From: Comamonadaceae bacterium CG_4_10_14_3_um_filter_60_75
GTDB lineage: Bacteria; Pseudomonadota; Gammaproteobacteria; Burkholderiales; Burkholderiaceae_C
NCBI GenBank assembly: GCA_002784245.1
Contig: PFKL01000070.1
Coordinates: 1 to 18,080, forward strand
Direction: 5' to 3'
Length of the DNA stretch: 18,080 bases
The translations under genes were made by a program, and so were the position numbers. Shown here one piece after another: positions 1-7,001 of the stretch (the stretch's first letter is position 1; every line of letters starts with the position of its first letter). The notes beneath the pieces are model-generated. The model did no database searches and was not told the origin of the DNA. It saw only the letters and a list, made by a program, of their open reading frames with translations.

Positions 1-298
1 TGGCGCGCATGGCGCTGCCGCACATCTTGCTCAGGGTCACCGCGCCAGTGCTCTTGGGCAAGCCGCCCTTGAAGCCGGCCTGGCGCGCCGGTGCCTGCCC
101 CTGACCGGCCATCAGGCAGTTGCCAAAAATCAGCTCGTCGACCATGGCCGCGGTCAGTGAGGAACCCTGCATGGCGCGCGCCAAGGCTTCCTTGATGGCC
201 ACACCGCCCAGGTCATGCGCGGCCAGCGACGCAAAGTCGCCCTGAAAACTGCCCAGCGGGGTGCGCGCGGCGCTGACGATCACGATCGAATCTTTCAT
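1..298 (-). CDS. Acetyl-CoA C-acetyltransferase (thiolase), N-terminal part, cut by window edge
   Basis: Translation from the ATG at 298 gives 99 residues before the edge. It begins MKDSIVIVSAARTPLGSF, the usual thiolase start, and reaches KMCGSAMRA, which holds the acyl-accepting catalytic Cys (residue 93). The enzyme family condenses two acetyl-CoA to acetoacetyl-CoA or runs the reverse thiolysis in the cytoplasm. An AAAGGA ribosome site lies six bases upstream (305-310). The gene follows aceK by 66 bp in the liu operon, where a thiolase would process the acetoacetate branch of leucine breakdown; a role in polyhydroxybutyrate synthesis cannot be excluded. The His and second Cys of the active site lie outside the window, so the exact subtype is not settled. 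Confidence 0.93.
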   Translation of the reverse strand, partial: MKDSIVIVSAARTPLGSFQGDFASLAAHDLGGVAIKEALARAMQGSSLTAAMVDELIFGNCLMAGQGQAPARQAGFKGGLPKSTGAVTLSKMCGSAMRA

Positions 299-328
299 TT
301 CAAGTCCTTTCAGTTTACAAGTAAAAAA

Positions 329-368
329 TGGCTCCAGCCCTTGTTCAATATGCGCAAACAGCTATCAA
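329..368 (-). repeat. Dispersed repeat copy 1, overlapping the aceK stop codon
   Basis: Read on the minus strand this is ATAGCT, then 19 bases, then GGGCTGGAGCC. Three other copies in the window have the same 19-base spacing. The copy begins at the TGA stop of aceK (365-367): the stop overlaps the TGATAGCT start of the repeat. It then fills much of the gap before the thiolase gene. I saw no target-site duplication. Confidence 0.8.
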
Positions 369-2215
369 ATTGATTCCGGTAATTCGGAGTCTTTGTGCTG
401 TTGGTTAAAGCGTTTGCTTTGCTCATAAGGAAACACGTCAAACATGTGGCCTTGCAGAATGCGGTCTTTGTTCTTTTGCCAGAAGGCGGCATCCAGCAGA
501 TTGGCATGGTGCTTCATGAAGACCTCGCGCACGGCGGGGTTGCCCAGCAAAAACGGGCCAAAGGTTTCCGGGAACACGTCGTGCGGACCGACCGTGTACC
601 AGATCTCGCCCGACATTTCGTCTTCTTCGTTGCGGGCGGCGGGCACTTTGCGGAAGATGCAATCGGTGATGGCTTCGATCTCGTCGTAGTCGTAAAACAC
701 CACCTTGCCGTGGCGCGTGATACCAAAGTTTTTCCACAGCATGTCGCCGGGAAAAATGTTGGCAGCGATCAGGTCCTTGAGGGCGTTGCCGTATTCGATG
801 ACACCGCGCTCCATCTGTTCGCGCGCACGCAGCGCCTCGGGGCTGGTGTTGGCGGGGTCGGCACCGCCGGCGTCAAACGCCTCTTGCAGATAGATGTTGA
901 GCGGGATCATGCGCCGCTCGATATAGACGTGCTTCAGAATCACCTCAAGCTGGCCGTCGCCGTCGCGGTCGCTGATCTCGAGCTGGCTGGGGGCAAATTT
1001 CTCCAGCTCGGCGATCAGTTCGTCGGTAAAGCGCGCGCGGGGGAAAGCCACCTCGACGTATTCGAGCGTATCGGCCATGCGGCCCACGCGGTCGTGCTGC
1101 TTGACCAGCAGGTACTTGCTTTTGATCATCTCGCGGCTGGTTTCCTTGGGCGGCGGGTAAAAGTCCTTGATGACCTTGAACACATAGGGAAAACTGGGCA
1201 AGTCAAACACCAGCATGACCATGCCCTTGATGCCTGGGGCGATGCGAAACATGTCGGTCGAGTGGCGCTGGTGATACAGAAAGTCGCGGTAAAAGAGCGT
1301 CTTGCCCTGCTTGGCCAGACCGAGCGCGTTGTAGATTTCGTTGCGCGGCTTGCGCGGCATCAGGCTGCGCAAAAACTGCACGTAGGCGCTGGGGATTTCC
1401 ATGTCGACCATGAAATAGGCCCGGGCAAAACTGAACAGCACGTGCATATCGTCTTCGCCGTGCAGCACCGCATCGATAACCAATTTGCTATCGCCCTTGA
1501 CGTACAAAATCGGCAGCGCAAACGGCACCTCGGTAAAGCCGTTGATCAGTTTGCCGATGATGTACGCGCCCTTGTTGCGGTAAAACAGGCTTGAGAGCAC
1601 CTGAATCTGAAAGTTGGCGTGCAGCTTGGCATTGCCCAGCAACCGGGAAACCGCGCCAGCCACCAACCCGATGTCACGCGGCAGGTCTTCAAACTCGCGG
1701 TGCAGCTCGAAGTCGAGCACCAGTTTGAGCAGCACCGTCTGCATGGAACCCGACAGCGGGTAGTAGGCGCGGTAGGTGGGACGCACCTCAGACTCTTCGT
1801 TTTCAATGTACTCGGTGCTGACCGCCGGGCGAATGAAGATGAAGTCGTTCTGAAAATAACTGCGGTGCAGGATTTTGGTGGTGACCGAGTTGAAAAAAGT
1901 CTCGGCCAGTTCGGGCTGGTGGTGGTCCACCAGCAGGCCAATGTAGTGCAGCTTGACCTGGTGCCACACGTCCATCGGCTGCTCGCCGGCCTTGAATTCG
2001 CGCTCCAGACGCATCACGCATTCGCGCACGCGCAGGTCATAAAACTCGATGCGGTCGCGCTGCGCGCGTTGCTGGCCGGCCCAGTCTGCTGTCTCAAAGC
2101 GGTGCTTGGCGCGGGCAGATTCGGTGCGAAACAGCTGGTAGTGGCGGTTAAAGCCGCCCATCATGGCCTTGGCGATGTCGTAAGCGACGCTGGAATCGAG
2201 TCGGGTTGGAAACAT
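365..2215 (-). CDS. aceK: Isocitrate dehydrogenase kinase/phosphatase
   Basis: The 616-residue protein is full length for AceK, a bifunctional cytoplasmic enzyme that phosphorylates and dephosphorylates isocitrate dehydrogenase. It thereby switches carbon between the TCA cycle and the glyoxylate shunt. Residues 1-310 form the regulatory domain and about 315-600 the kinase-like domain. The ATP loop APGIKGM is at 326-332, the Lys-bearing strand VFKVIKD at 345-351, the catalytic-loop DMLWKNFG at 491-498, and the DFG-like segment FYDYDE at 507-512. An AAGAG ribosome site sits five bases before the ATG. Unlike the enterobacterial aceBAK operon, it lies here between carbonic anhydrase and a thiolase in a liuR-headed operon, with repeat copies at both ends. 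Confidence 0.97.
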   Translation of the reverse strand: MFPTRLDSSVAYDIAKAMMGGFNRHYQLFRTESARAKHRFETADWAGQQRAQRDRIEFYDLRVRECVMRLEREFKAGEQPMDVWHQVKLHYIGLLVDHHQPELAETFFNSVTTKILHRSYFQNDFIFIRPAVSTEYIENEESEVRPTYRAYYPLSGSMQTVLLKLVLDFELHREFEDLPRDIGLVAGAVSRLLGNAKLHANFQIQVLSSLFYRNKGAYIIGKLINGFTEVPFALPILYVKGDSKLVIDAVLHGEDDMHVLFSFARAYFMVDMEIPSAYVQFLRSLMPRKPRNEIYNALGLAKQGKTLFYRDFLYHQRHSTDMFRIAPGIKGMVMLVFDLPSFPYVFKVIKDFYPPPKETSREMIKSKYLLVKQHDRVGRMADTLEYVEVAFPRARFTDELIAELEKFAPSQLEISDRDGDGQLEVILKHVYIERRMIPLNIYLQEAFDAGGADPANTSPEALRAREQMERGVIEYGNALKDLIAANIFPGDMLWKNFGITRHGKVVFYDYDEIEAITDCIFRKVPAARNEEDEMSGEIWYTVGPHDVFPETFGPFLLGNPAVREVFMKHHANLLDAAFWQKNKDRILQGHMFDVFPYEQSKRFNQQHKDSELPESI

Positions 2216-2227
2216 GATTACTCTTAA

Positions 2228-2270
2228 ATAAATAGCTACTTGCTCTTATTCATAAAGGGCTAGAGGCCAA
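2228..2270 (+). repeat. Dispersed repeat copy 2, in the leader of aceK
   Basis: The plus strand reads ATAGCT (2232-2237), 19 bases, then GGGCTAGAGGCC (2257-2268). It is the same core as the other copies but in the opposite orientation to copy 1, so aceK is bracketed by an outward-facing inverted pair. It takes up about half of the 81-bp gap between aceK and the carbonic anhydrase gene and begins about 13 bases from the aceK start codon. It would be transcribed as part of the operon mRNA. Confidence 0.85.
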
Positions 2271-2296
2271 TTTGTCATATAAAACTACGGCACAGG

Positions 2297-2956
2297 TCAA
2301 ACGTCACCGCGCGGATAGCGCTTGAACGCGTGGCGAAAAACATTCACCACCTCGCCGCTGGCCTGCATGGTGACACCCAAATCTTTCACCAAACCGTCTT
2401 TCAGACCATAGCACCAGCCGTGCAGCGCCACCCGCTGGCTGCGCGCCCAGGCGTCTTGCATCACGTGCGACAGCGCCACATTGCCAACCTGCTCGATGAC
2501 GTTCATTTCACACAGCGTGTCTTCCTGCACCGCCACGCTCAAGTGCTCCAGGCGACGACGGTGGCGCAGCTTGACATCGTGCACATGACGCAGCCAGCTG
2601 TCGGCCAGGCCAATGCGCGTGCCGCGCAGCGCCGCCAGCACGCCACCGCAGCCGTAATGCCCCACGACGATGATGTGCTCGACCTTCAGGTGATCGACGG
2701 CAAACTGGATGACCGACAAGGCGTTCAGGTCAGAGTGCACCACCACGTTGGCAATGTTGCGGTGGACGAACACCTCGCCCGGGTCCAGACCGGTGATCTC
2801 ATTGGCGCTGACCCGGCTGTCTGAGCAGCCAATCCACAGGTATTTGGGTGTTTGCTGCTGCGCCAACTGCCTGAAAAAACCCGGGCGCTGCGCCTCCATG
2901 CGCGCGGCCCAGACACGGTTGTTGTCCAGCAGAGGCTGCAGCGAGGTAGTCAGCAT
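2297..2956 (-). CDS. can: Beta-class carbonic anhydrase
   Basis: This 219-residue cytoplasmic zinc enzyme interconverts CO2 and bicarbonate. The beta-class zinc site is complete: Cys44 and Asp46 in CSDSR (44-48), then His100 and Cys103 in GHYGCGG. The Asp/Arg dyad of CSDSR and the HRN motif (65-67) are also present. Positions and length closely match E. coli Can. The start codon overlaps the end of ivd by 7 bp (ATGCTGA arrangement), which suggests translational coupling. In this operon it may feed bicarbonate to the biotin-dependent methylcrotonyl-CoA carboxylase of leucine breakdown; that role is inference. Confidence 0.96.
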   Translation of the reverse strand: MLTTSLQPLLDNNRVWAARMEAQRPGFFRQLAQQQTPKYLWIGCSDSRVSANEITGLDPGEVFVHRNIANVVVHSDLNALSVIQFAVDHLKVEHIIVVGHYGCGGVLAALRGTRIGLADSWLRHVHDVKLRHRRRLEHLSVAVQEDTLCEMNVIEQVGNVALSHVMQDAWARSQRVALHGWCYGLKDGLVKDLGVTMQASGEVVNVFRHAFKRYPRGDV

Positions 2957-4131
2957 GTCTCAGAAAACAGTTCACGGCCGATCAGCATGCGCCGAATCTC
3001 TGAAGTGCCAGCGCCAATCTCATACAGCTTGGCGTCGCGCCACAGACGACCCAGCGGATACTCGTTGATGTAACCATTGCCACCAAAAATCTGAATGCCA
3101 TCGCCAGCCATTTTGGTCGCCTGCTCGGCGCACCACAGGATGACGCTGGCGCAGTCCTTACGCACCTGGCGCACATGCTCGGCACCGAGCTGGTCGAGGT
3201 TCTTGCCAATGGTGTAGAGGAACGAGCGCCCGGCTTGCAGGGTGGTGTACATGTCGGCCACCTTGCCCTGGATAAGCTGGAATTCGCCAATGCTCTGGCC
3301 AAACTGTTTGCGGTCGTGGATGTAGGGCACCACGTTGTCCATCACCGCCTGCATGATGCCCACCGGCCCGGCCGCCAGCACCGCACGTTCGTAATCGAGC
3401 CCGCTCATCAGCACCTTGGCGCCCATGTTCAGGCCACCCAGAATATGTGACGCGGGCACTTCGACGTTCTGGAACACCATCTCGCCGGTATGGCTGCCGC
3501 GCATGCCCATTTTGTCGAGCTTTTGCGCGGTAGAGAAACCTTTCATGCCCTTTTCTACGACGAACGCGGTCACACCGCGCGCACCCAGCTCGGGCTCGGT
3601 CTTGGCGTAGACGACCATGGTGTCGGCGTCCGGGCCATTGGTGATCCACATCTTGCTGCCGTTGAGCAGGTAGTAGCTGCCCTTGTCTTCGGCCTTGAGC
3701 TTCATGCTGATGACGTCGCTGCCGGCGCCGGGCTCGCTCATGGCCAGCGCACCCACATGCTCGCCGCTGATGAGTTTGGGCAGGTACTTGGCGCGCTGCT
3801 CGGGCGTGCCGTTGCGCTTGATCTGGTTGACGCACAGGTTGGAATGCGCGCCGTAGCTCAGGGCCACCGACGCGCTGGCGCGGCTGATTTCTTCCATGGC
3901 GACCATGTGCGCCAGGTAGCCCATGTTGGCACCGCCGTATTCTTCGCTGACGGTGATACCAAGCACGCCCAAGCTGCCCATTTTTTGCCACAAGTCCATC
4001 GGGAACTGATCGGTCTTGTCGATCTCGGCGGCGCGCGGGGCGATCTCGGCTTGCGCAAAATCATGCACCGCGTCGCGCAGTGCGTCAATGTCTTCGCCGA
4101 GTTGAAAGTTGAGTCCGGGCAGATTGGCCAT
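2950..4131 (-). CDS. liuA: Isovaleryl-CoA dehydrogenase
   Basis: This 393-residue FAD-dependent acyl-CoA dehydrogenase oxidises isovaleryl-CoA to 3-methylcrotonyl-CoA, the first committed step of leucine breakdown, passing electrons to electron-transfer flavoprotein. Family signatures are MSEPGAGSD (131-139) and the C-terminal segment DAKLYEIGAGTSE (366-378). The putative catalytic base Glu248 lies in SGLDYERA. Having the base at this mid-protein position, rather than near the C-terminus, sets isovaleryl-CoA dehydrogenases apart from most acyl-CoA dehydrogenases. An AGGAGA ribosome site lies six bases upstream of the ATG (4138-4143). It sits 22 bp after the thioesterase gene and overlaps can. 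Also called ivd. Confidence 0.96.
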   Translation of the reverse strand: MANLPGLNFQLGEDIDALRDAVHDFAQAEIAPRAAEIDKTDQFPMDLWQKMGSLGVLGITVSEEYGGANMGYLAHMVAMEEISRASASVALSYGAHSNLCVNQIKRNGTPEQRAKYLPKLISGEHVGALAMSEPGAGSDVISMKLKAEDKGSYYLLNGSKMWITNGPDADTMVVYAKTEPELGARGVTAFVVEKGMKGFSTAQKLDKMGMRGSHTGEMVFQNVEVPASHILGGLNMGAKVLMSGLDYERAVLAAGPVGIMQAVMDNVVPYIHDRKQFGQSIGEFQLIQGKVADMYTTLQAGRSFLYTIGKNLDQLGAEHVRQVRKDCASVILWCAEQATKMAGDGIQIFGGNGYINEYPLGRLWRDAKLYEIGAGTSEIRRMLIGRELFSETC

Positions 4132-4153
4132 TTGTTGTCTCCTGTTGATTGCG

Positions 4154-4606
4154 TTAATAGGTTTTGGCTACCGGCATGATGGTTTGCTGCAGCACGGCGC
4201 ACGGCGTCTGGCGGCCATCGTCGGCCACATGCACCACATCCACCGCAGTGACGATGATGCGCTTGCCGCCTTTGACGACGCGCCCGGTGGCGCACAGTTC
4301 ACCACCCTGGCAGCCTGCCAGAAAATTGATTTTGTATTCAACGGTGACCACCTCGCTCCCTGCGGGTGCCACCGTCATGGCGGCATAGCCACCGGCAATG
4401 TCGGCCACGGCACCAATGGCCCCACCATGAAAACCGCCCTGCTGTTGCGTCACCTTGTCGCTGTAGGGCAAGGTGATGACGCATTCACCCGCCACCACGC
4501 GCAACAATTCGGCCCCCAGGTAGCGCATCAGGCCTTGGCGCTCAAAGCTTTGTTGCACACGTTGAAGCACAGTTTCGGTCTTCTCTTGATTGTTCTTAGC
4601 AGTCAT
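4154..4606 (-). CDS. PaaI-family hotdog thioesterase
   Basis: The 150-residue protein has the hotdog-fold thioesterase pattern: GGFHGGAIGAVADIAGGYAA around residues 57-76 carries the HGG motif and the acidic residue (Asp69) used by PaaI-type enzymes. It probably hydrolyses a CoA thioester in the cytoplasm, perhaps relieving build-up of leucine-pathway acyl-CoAs; the substrate cannot be read from sequence. The frame stays open to 4690, but the extra 28 residues are Arg/Pro/Ser-rich, lie inside the liuR gene and do not look like protein. I therefore chose the ATG at 4606, which overlaps the end of liuR by 11 bp, in keeping with an operon. Confidence 0.88.
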   Translation of the reverse strand: MTAKNNQEKTETVLQRVQQSFERQGLMRYLGAELLRVVAGECVITLPYSDKVTQQQGGFHGGAIGAVADIAGGYAAMTVAPAGSEVVTVEYKINFLAGCQGGELCATGRVVKGGKRIIVTAVDVVHVADDGRQTPCAVLQQTIMPVAKTY

Positions 4607-5042
4607 CCGTTCTGGCTTTCTTGATGGGCGCGTGCGCAGACTTGCTGATGGCTTTCTGCTTGGCCTTGGCCAGCAAGGCACGCGCCTCACGCTGATGTAC
4701 CTTGAGTTCGTCCATGTTGGCTTGCAGGTCGGCCATCTGCGCTTGCAGCTGCCGCTGGTGATCAGCCAACACCACCAGGAATTTCTCCAGCTGTGCGGCG
4801 GTATCGCGCGGGCTGTCGTACATGTCGATGATGTCCTTGGCCTCAGTCAGGCTCAGGCCCAAGCGCTTGGCGCGCAGGGTGAGCTTCAGGCGCGTACGGT
4901 CGCGCGTGCTGTAGATGCGATTGCGCCCGCCCGGCCCGCTGCGCGCCGGCTGCAGCAAGCCCATGTCTTCGTAAAAGCGCATCGCGCGCGTGGTTAGGTC
5001 AAATTCCTTGGCCAGGTCACTGATGCTGTAGGTAGCTGTCAT
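4596..5042 (-). CDS. liuR: MerR-family regulator, LiuR-like
   Basis: The 148-residue protein has an N-terminal MerR winged helix-turn-helix (YSISDLAKEFDLTTRAMRFY, residues 5-24, then the GLLQPAR wing). A coiled-coil dimerisation helix rich in Gln and Leu follows (about 80-130). There is no C-terminal metal-binding cysteine cluster; the lone Cys is the last residue. LiuR regulators control branched-chain amino acid breakdown in proteobacteria, and the next genes here are a thioesterase and isovaleryl-CoA dehydrogenase, so the call rests on family plus context. I chose the ATG at 5042 over an in-frame TTG at 5048. The dyad directly upstream suggests autoregulation; the effector is unknown. Confidence 0.9.
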   Translation of the reverse strand: MTATYSISDLAKEFDLTTRAMRFYEDMGLLQPARSGPGGRNRIYSTRDRTRLKLTLRAKRLGLSLTEAKDIIDMYDSPRDTAAQLEKFLVVLADHQRQLQAQMADLQANMDELKVHQREARALLAKAKQKAISKSAHAPIKKARTDDC

Positions 5043-5054
5043 TTGCAAATCGGC

Positions 5055-5076
5055 TTGACGTTGACGTAAACGTCAA
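5055..5076. promoter_or_regulatory. Probable LiuR operator
   Basis: Perfect 7-bp arms TTGACGT (5061-5067) and ACGTCAA (5070-5076) flank two bases. An extra direct half-site TTGACG lies at 5055-5060. The dyad is 13 bp from the liuR start codon. Palindromic operators with ACGT cores are what I recall for LiuR in proteobacteria; binding by this protein is inferred from position. Confidence 0.8.
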
Positions 5077-5103
5077 TTATGGCCTAAACAAAGCCAAGGT
5101 CAT
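5076..5103 (-). promoter_or_regulatory. Possible liu operon promoter
   Basis: On the minus strand a -10-like CATAAT (5081-5076, five of six matches to TATAAT) lies 16 bases after a -35-like ATGACC (5103-5098, four of six). The predicted start of transcription falls inside the TTGACGT/ACGTCAA dyad, so a bound regulator would block it. This is a consensus match by eye only. Confidence 0.4.
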
Positions 5104-5117
5104 CAGATCGCAACCGA

Positions 5118-5139
5118 CTCTGGCGCAGAGCAGCCAGAG
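5118..5139. terminator. Stem-loop between the MORN gene end and the liu promoter
   Basis: Arms CTCTGGC (5118-5124) and GCCAGAG (5133-5139) enclose an 8-base loop. The hairpin starts 4 bases past the MORN gene stop codon. On the minus strand no T-run follows, so it is not a classic intrinsic terminator for that gene. A run of seven T lies past it on the plus strand, inside the MORN coding region. It may act as an mRNA-end or weak termination structure. Confidence 0.4.
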
Positions 5140-5142
5140 GGT

Positions 5143-6990
5143 TCAATTTTTTTGCACGTCGTTCTCGTACACACCTTCCCAGCGCTCACCGCTCTTCCAG
5201 ACAAAAACACCTTTGCCGTGCTTTTGACCCATCTTCCACTCGCCCACATACTGGTCGCCCGAAGTCCAGCTGAATGTTCCCAGCCCATCGGGTTGGCCTT
5301 CAGTCAACTGCCCGACATAGACTTCACCGGTGGCAAAGACCATTCGGCCCTGCCCTTGCGGTTTGCCATCGAGAACCTGTCCGTCGTATTGGTTTCCGTT
5401 GGCAAACTTGAGCTGACCAACACCATTCGGGCGGCCGTTCTGCCACGGCCCCTCGTAGCGCTGACCATTGCGCCAGACATAAATCCCGGTTTGATCGGGT
5501 TCGCCGCCCTTGAACTGGCCTTCAAATGTGTCGCCAGACGCGTAGTGCATCCGGCCTGGTCCGTTCGGAACACCATCAACCAGCACACCGTCGTAATCAT
5601 TTCCATTGGCAAAACGCATCTTGCCATGGCCGGTGGGCCTGTCTTGCGCCCAGTCACCTGTGTAGTGCTGGCCATTGGCCCACTTGATCGTGCCCTGGCC
5701 CTGACGCTTGCCGCGAACCATCGTGCCCTCAAACACGTCGCCAGAGGCCCAGGTGATCGTGCCTGAACCAGAGATCGTCGTGGCGTTCGCATCGCGGTAA
5801 AACCTGCCAACAAAGCGGGTGTCACCAGCAGTCACGTCACCGGGCTGCTCGGCGGTAGGCTCAGGAGGCAGGTTTGGCATGGCTTTGGTTTGCGGCACCA
5901 ACGTCGCAGCCATGGGTGCAGCAACCGTCGAGGGCGCTTGTACGGCAACGCTGGCAAATGAACGCGCAGCACCCTTGTCTGCAGGCACAAGCGCCGGTAC
6001 GTCGGCCGCGGGTGGGGCCAGGGCAGAGATCACAGGTTTCGAGGTGGCTACGCCGCTCGCATCGGCCTGCAGTCCAGCACTTTCAACCGGTGCCATACGC
6101 GGCACCCAGGGTGTGCCACGCTCGCGTGCCAACGCATTGGCGTTGTTGGCGGCGATCTCCTGAACCGCTGCACCGCGACACTGCGCCAACGCGTCACGCC
6201 ACAGCGTCTCGGCCACCATCTGGGCATCGTGTTTGTCATTTTTGGACAGCGTCGCCGCTGCACCGCGCAATTTTTGCGTTCGTTCACGCGCTTTCTCGAA
6301 CAGCGGGGCGCAATACTGGGCGTTGTGCCCATCCTGGGCCGACTGTTCGCGACGGCGATTGGCGACTTCTTGCTGGCTACCGGTGCATCGTTCAGCAGCG
6401 TAGTCCCACATACTCTCGGCTTTGCGAAACAAAGCCGCCGCCTCGATCCAGCGGCGCTCGGTCAACGCTTGTTTGGCGATGTCCTGCAAGGAACCCGCGT
6501 CTTTGTGCGCAGTAGCGCATTGGGGGCCGGAGTCCAGTTGCTCTAGCACGCGATCGAGCATCTGCAAGTCATCGTCCCGGTTGCGCTTGGCGCGGTCCTT
6601 GGCGTGACCGCTGCACTGTGTTTGCGCCTGCGTCCAGAGAGACACGGCTTCATTGAACAGCCGGGACTGTTCTGCCAGATCGTTTTTTTTGGACTGCGCC
6701 GTCACGGCTGCCAAATCTGCTGCCATGGCCTTGTCTGTGACCGACCGACAACCCACAAGCGACGCAGCGGCGGGCGTGGCGGCGGCCACCGGGGCAACCG
6801 TTACCGAGACAGAAACGCCAGCCACGGGGTCCACCGCTGGCGCAGGCTGCGAGGTGGCGGCTACCGGCGCTGTGGCAGCAGCCGTCGCAGACGGTTCTGC
6901 AGCAGGCTCCGCTGGCTGCGCGTTGACTGCGGCGACAAGCACCCCGCAGCTGGCCAAAGTAGCCATCCAAAATCCAAACCTGGTTCTCAA
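5143..6990 (-). CDS. Exported protein with three Cys-paired helical modules and nine MORN repeats
   Basis: I do not recognise a named gene. The 615-residue protein starts at a TTG: a strong AGGAG lies six bases upstream, and only this start gives the Arg residues of the signal peptide n-region. The signal ends either at VNA-QPA (residue 24) or as a lipoprotein at Cys15 (LASC). Residues 25-75 are an Ala/Pro/Val linker. Residues 81-290 hold three helical modules bounded by cysteines 81/126, 158/202 and 227/271. Residues 300-395 are a second Ala/Pro linker. Residues 408-614 are nine 23-residue MORN repeats. The likely site is periplasm or envelope. It lies 11 bp behind a lipoprotein gene, so the two are probably co-translated and work together. 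Function unknown. Confidence 0.85.
   Translation of the reverse strand: MRTRFGFWMATLASCGVLVAAVNAQPAEPAAEPSATAAATAPVAATSQPAPAVDPVAGVSVSVTVAPVAAATPAAASLVGCRSVTDKAMAADLAAVTAQSKKNDLAEQSRLFNEAVSLWTQAQTQCSGHAKDRAKRNRDDDLQMLDRVLEQLDSGPQCATAHKDAGSLQDIAKQALTERRWIEAAALFRKAESMWDYAAERCTGSQQEVANRRREQSAQDGHNAQYCAPLFEKARERTQKLRGAAATLSKNDKHDAQMVAETLWRDALAQCRGAAVQEIAANNANALARERGTPWVPRMAPVESAGLQADASGVATSKPVISALAPPAADVPALVPADKGAARSFASVAVQAPSTVAAPMAATLVPQTKAMPNLPPEPTAEQPGDVTAGDTRFVGRFYRDANATTISGSGTITWASGDVFEGTMVRGKRQGQGTIKWANGQHYTGDWAQDRPTGHGKMRFANGNDYDGVLVDGVPNGPGRMHYASGDTFEGQFKGGEPDQTGIYVWRNGQRYEGPWQNGRPNGVGQLKFANGNQYDGQVLDGKPQGQGRMVFATGEVYVGQLTEGQPDGLGTFSWTSGDQYVGEWKMGQKHGKGVFVWKSGERWEGVYENDVQKN
5149..5769 (-). 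repeat. Nine tandem 69-bp MORN-coding units
   Basis: Units start at residues 408, 431, 454, 477, 500, 523, 546, 569 and 592, an unbroken 23-residue register. The pattern is GxGxxxWxxGxxYxGxWxxGxxx with W/F and D/E variants. The fifth unit begins with Gln instead of Gly. The register has no insertion or deletion, though the DNA has diverged between units. Confidence 0.9.
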
Positions 6991-6996
6991 AATTCG

Positions 6997-7001
6997 CTCC
7001 T
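6997..7001 (-). promoter_or_regulatory. Ribosome binding site that fixes the TTG start of the MORN gene
   Basis: The minus strand reads TAAAGGAG, six bases, then TTG. The TAA is the stop codon of the upstream lipoprotein gene, so stop codon and Shine-Dalgarno sequence abut, which favours translational re-initiation. The alternative ATG, eight codons further in, would leave the signal peptide without its positive residues. Confidence 0.75.

Noticed and set aside
324..340. GGCT-GG-AGCC followed by six T (minus strand) as a terminator between aceK and the thiolase
   Set aside because: A two-base loop is too small, and the stem is part of dispersed repeat copy 1. The downstream gene has a good ribosome site and appears to be in the same operon.
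395..1594. Long plus-strand open frame of 399 codons opposite aceK
   Set aside because: It is antisense to a clear AceK with all motifs. Its composition (rich in His, Val, Ala, Asp) is typical of the complement of GC-rich codons.
4607..4690. N-terminal extension of the thioesterase
   Set aside because: The 28 residues overlap the liuR coding region and look like out-of-frame translation; the family starts near the ATG at 4606.
6535..6570. CTCTAGC segment in the MORN gene as a fifth copy of the repeat
   Set aside because: The partner AGCT at the fixed 19-base distance is missing, so the match is chance.
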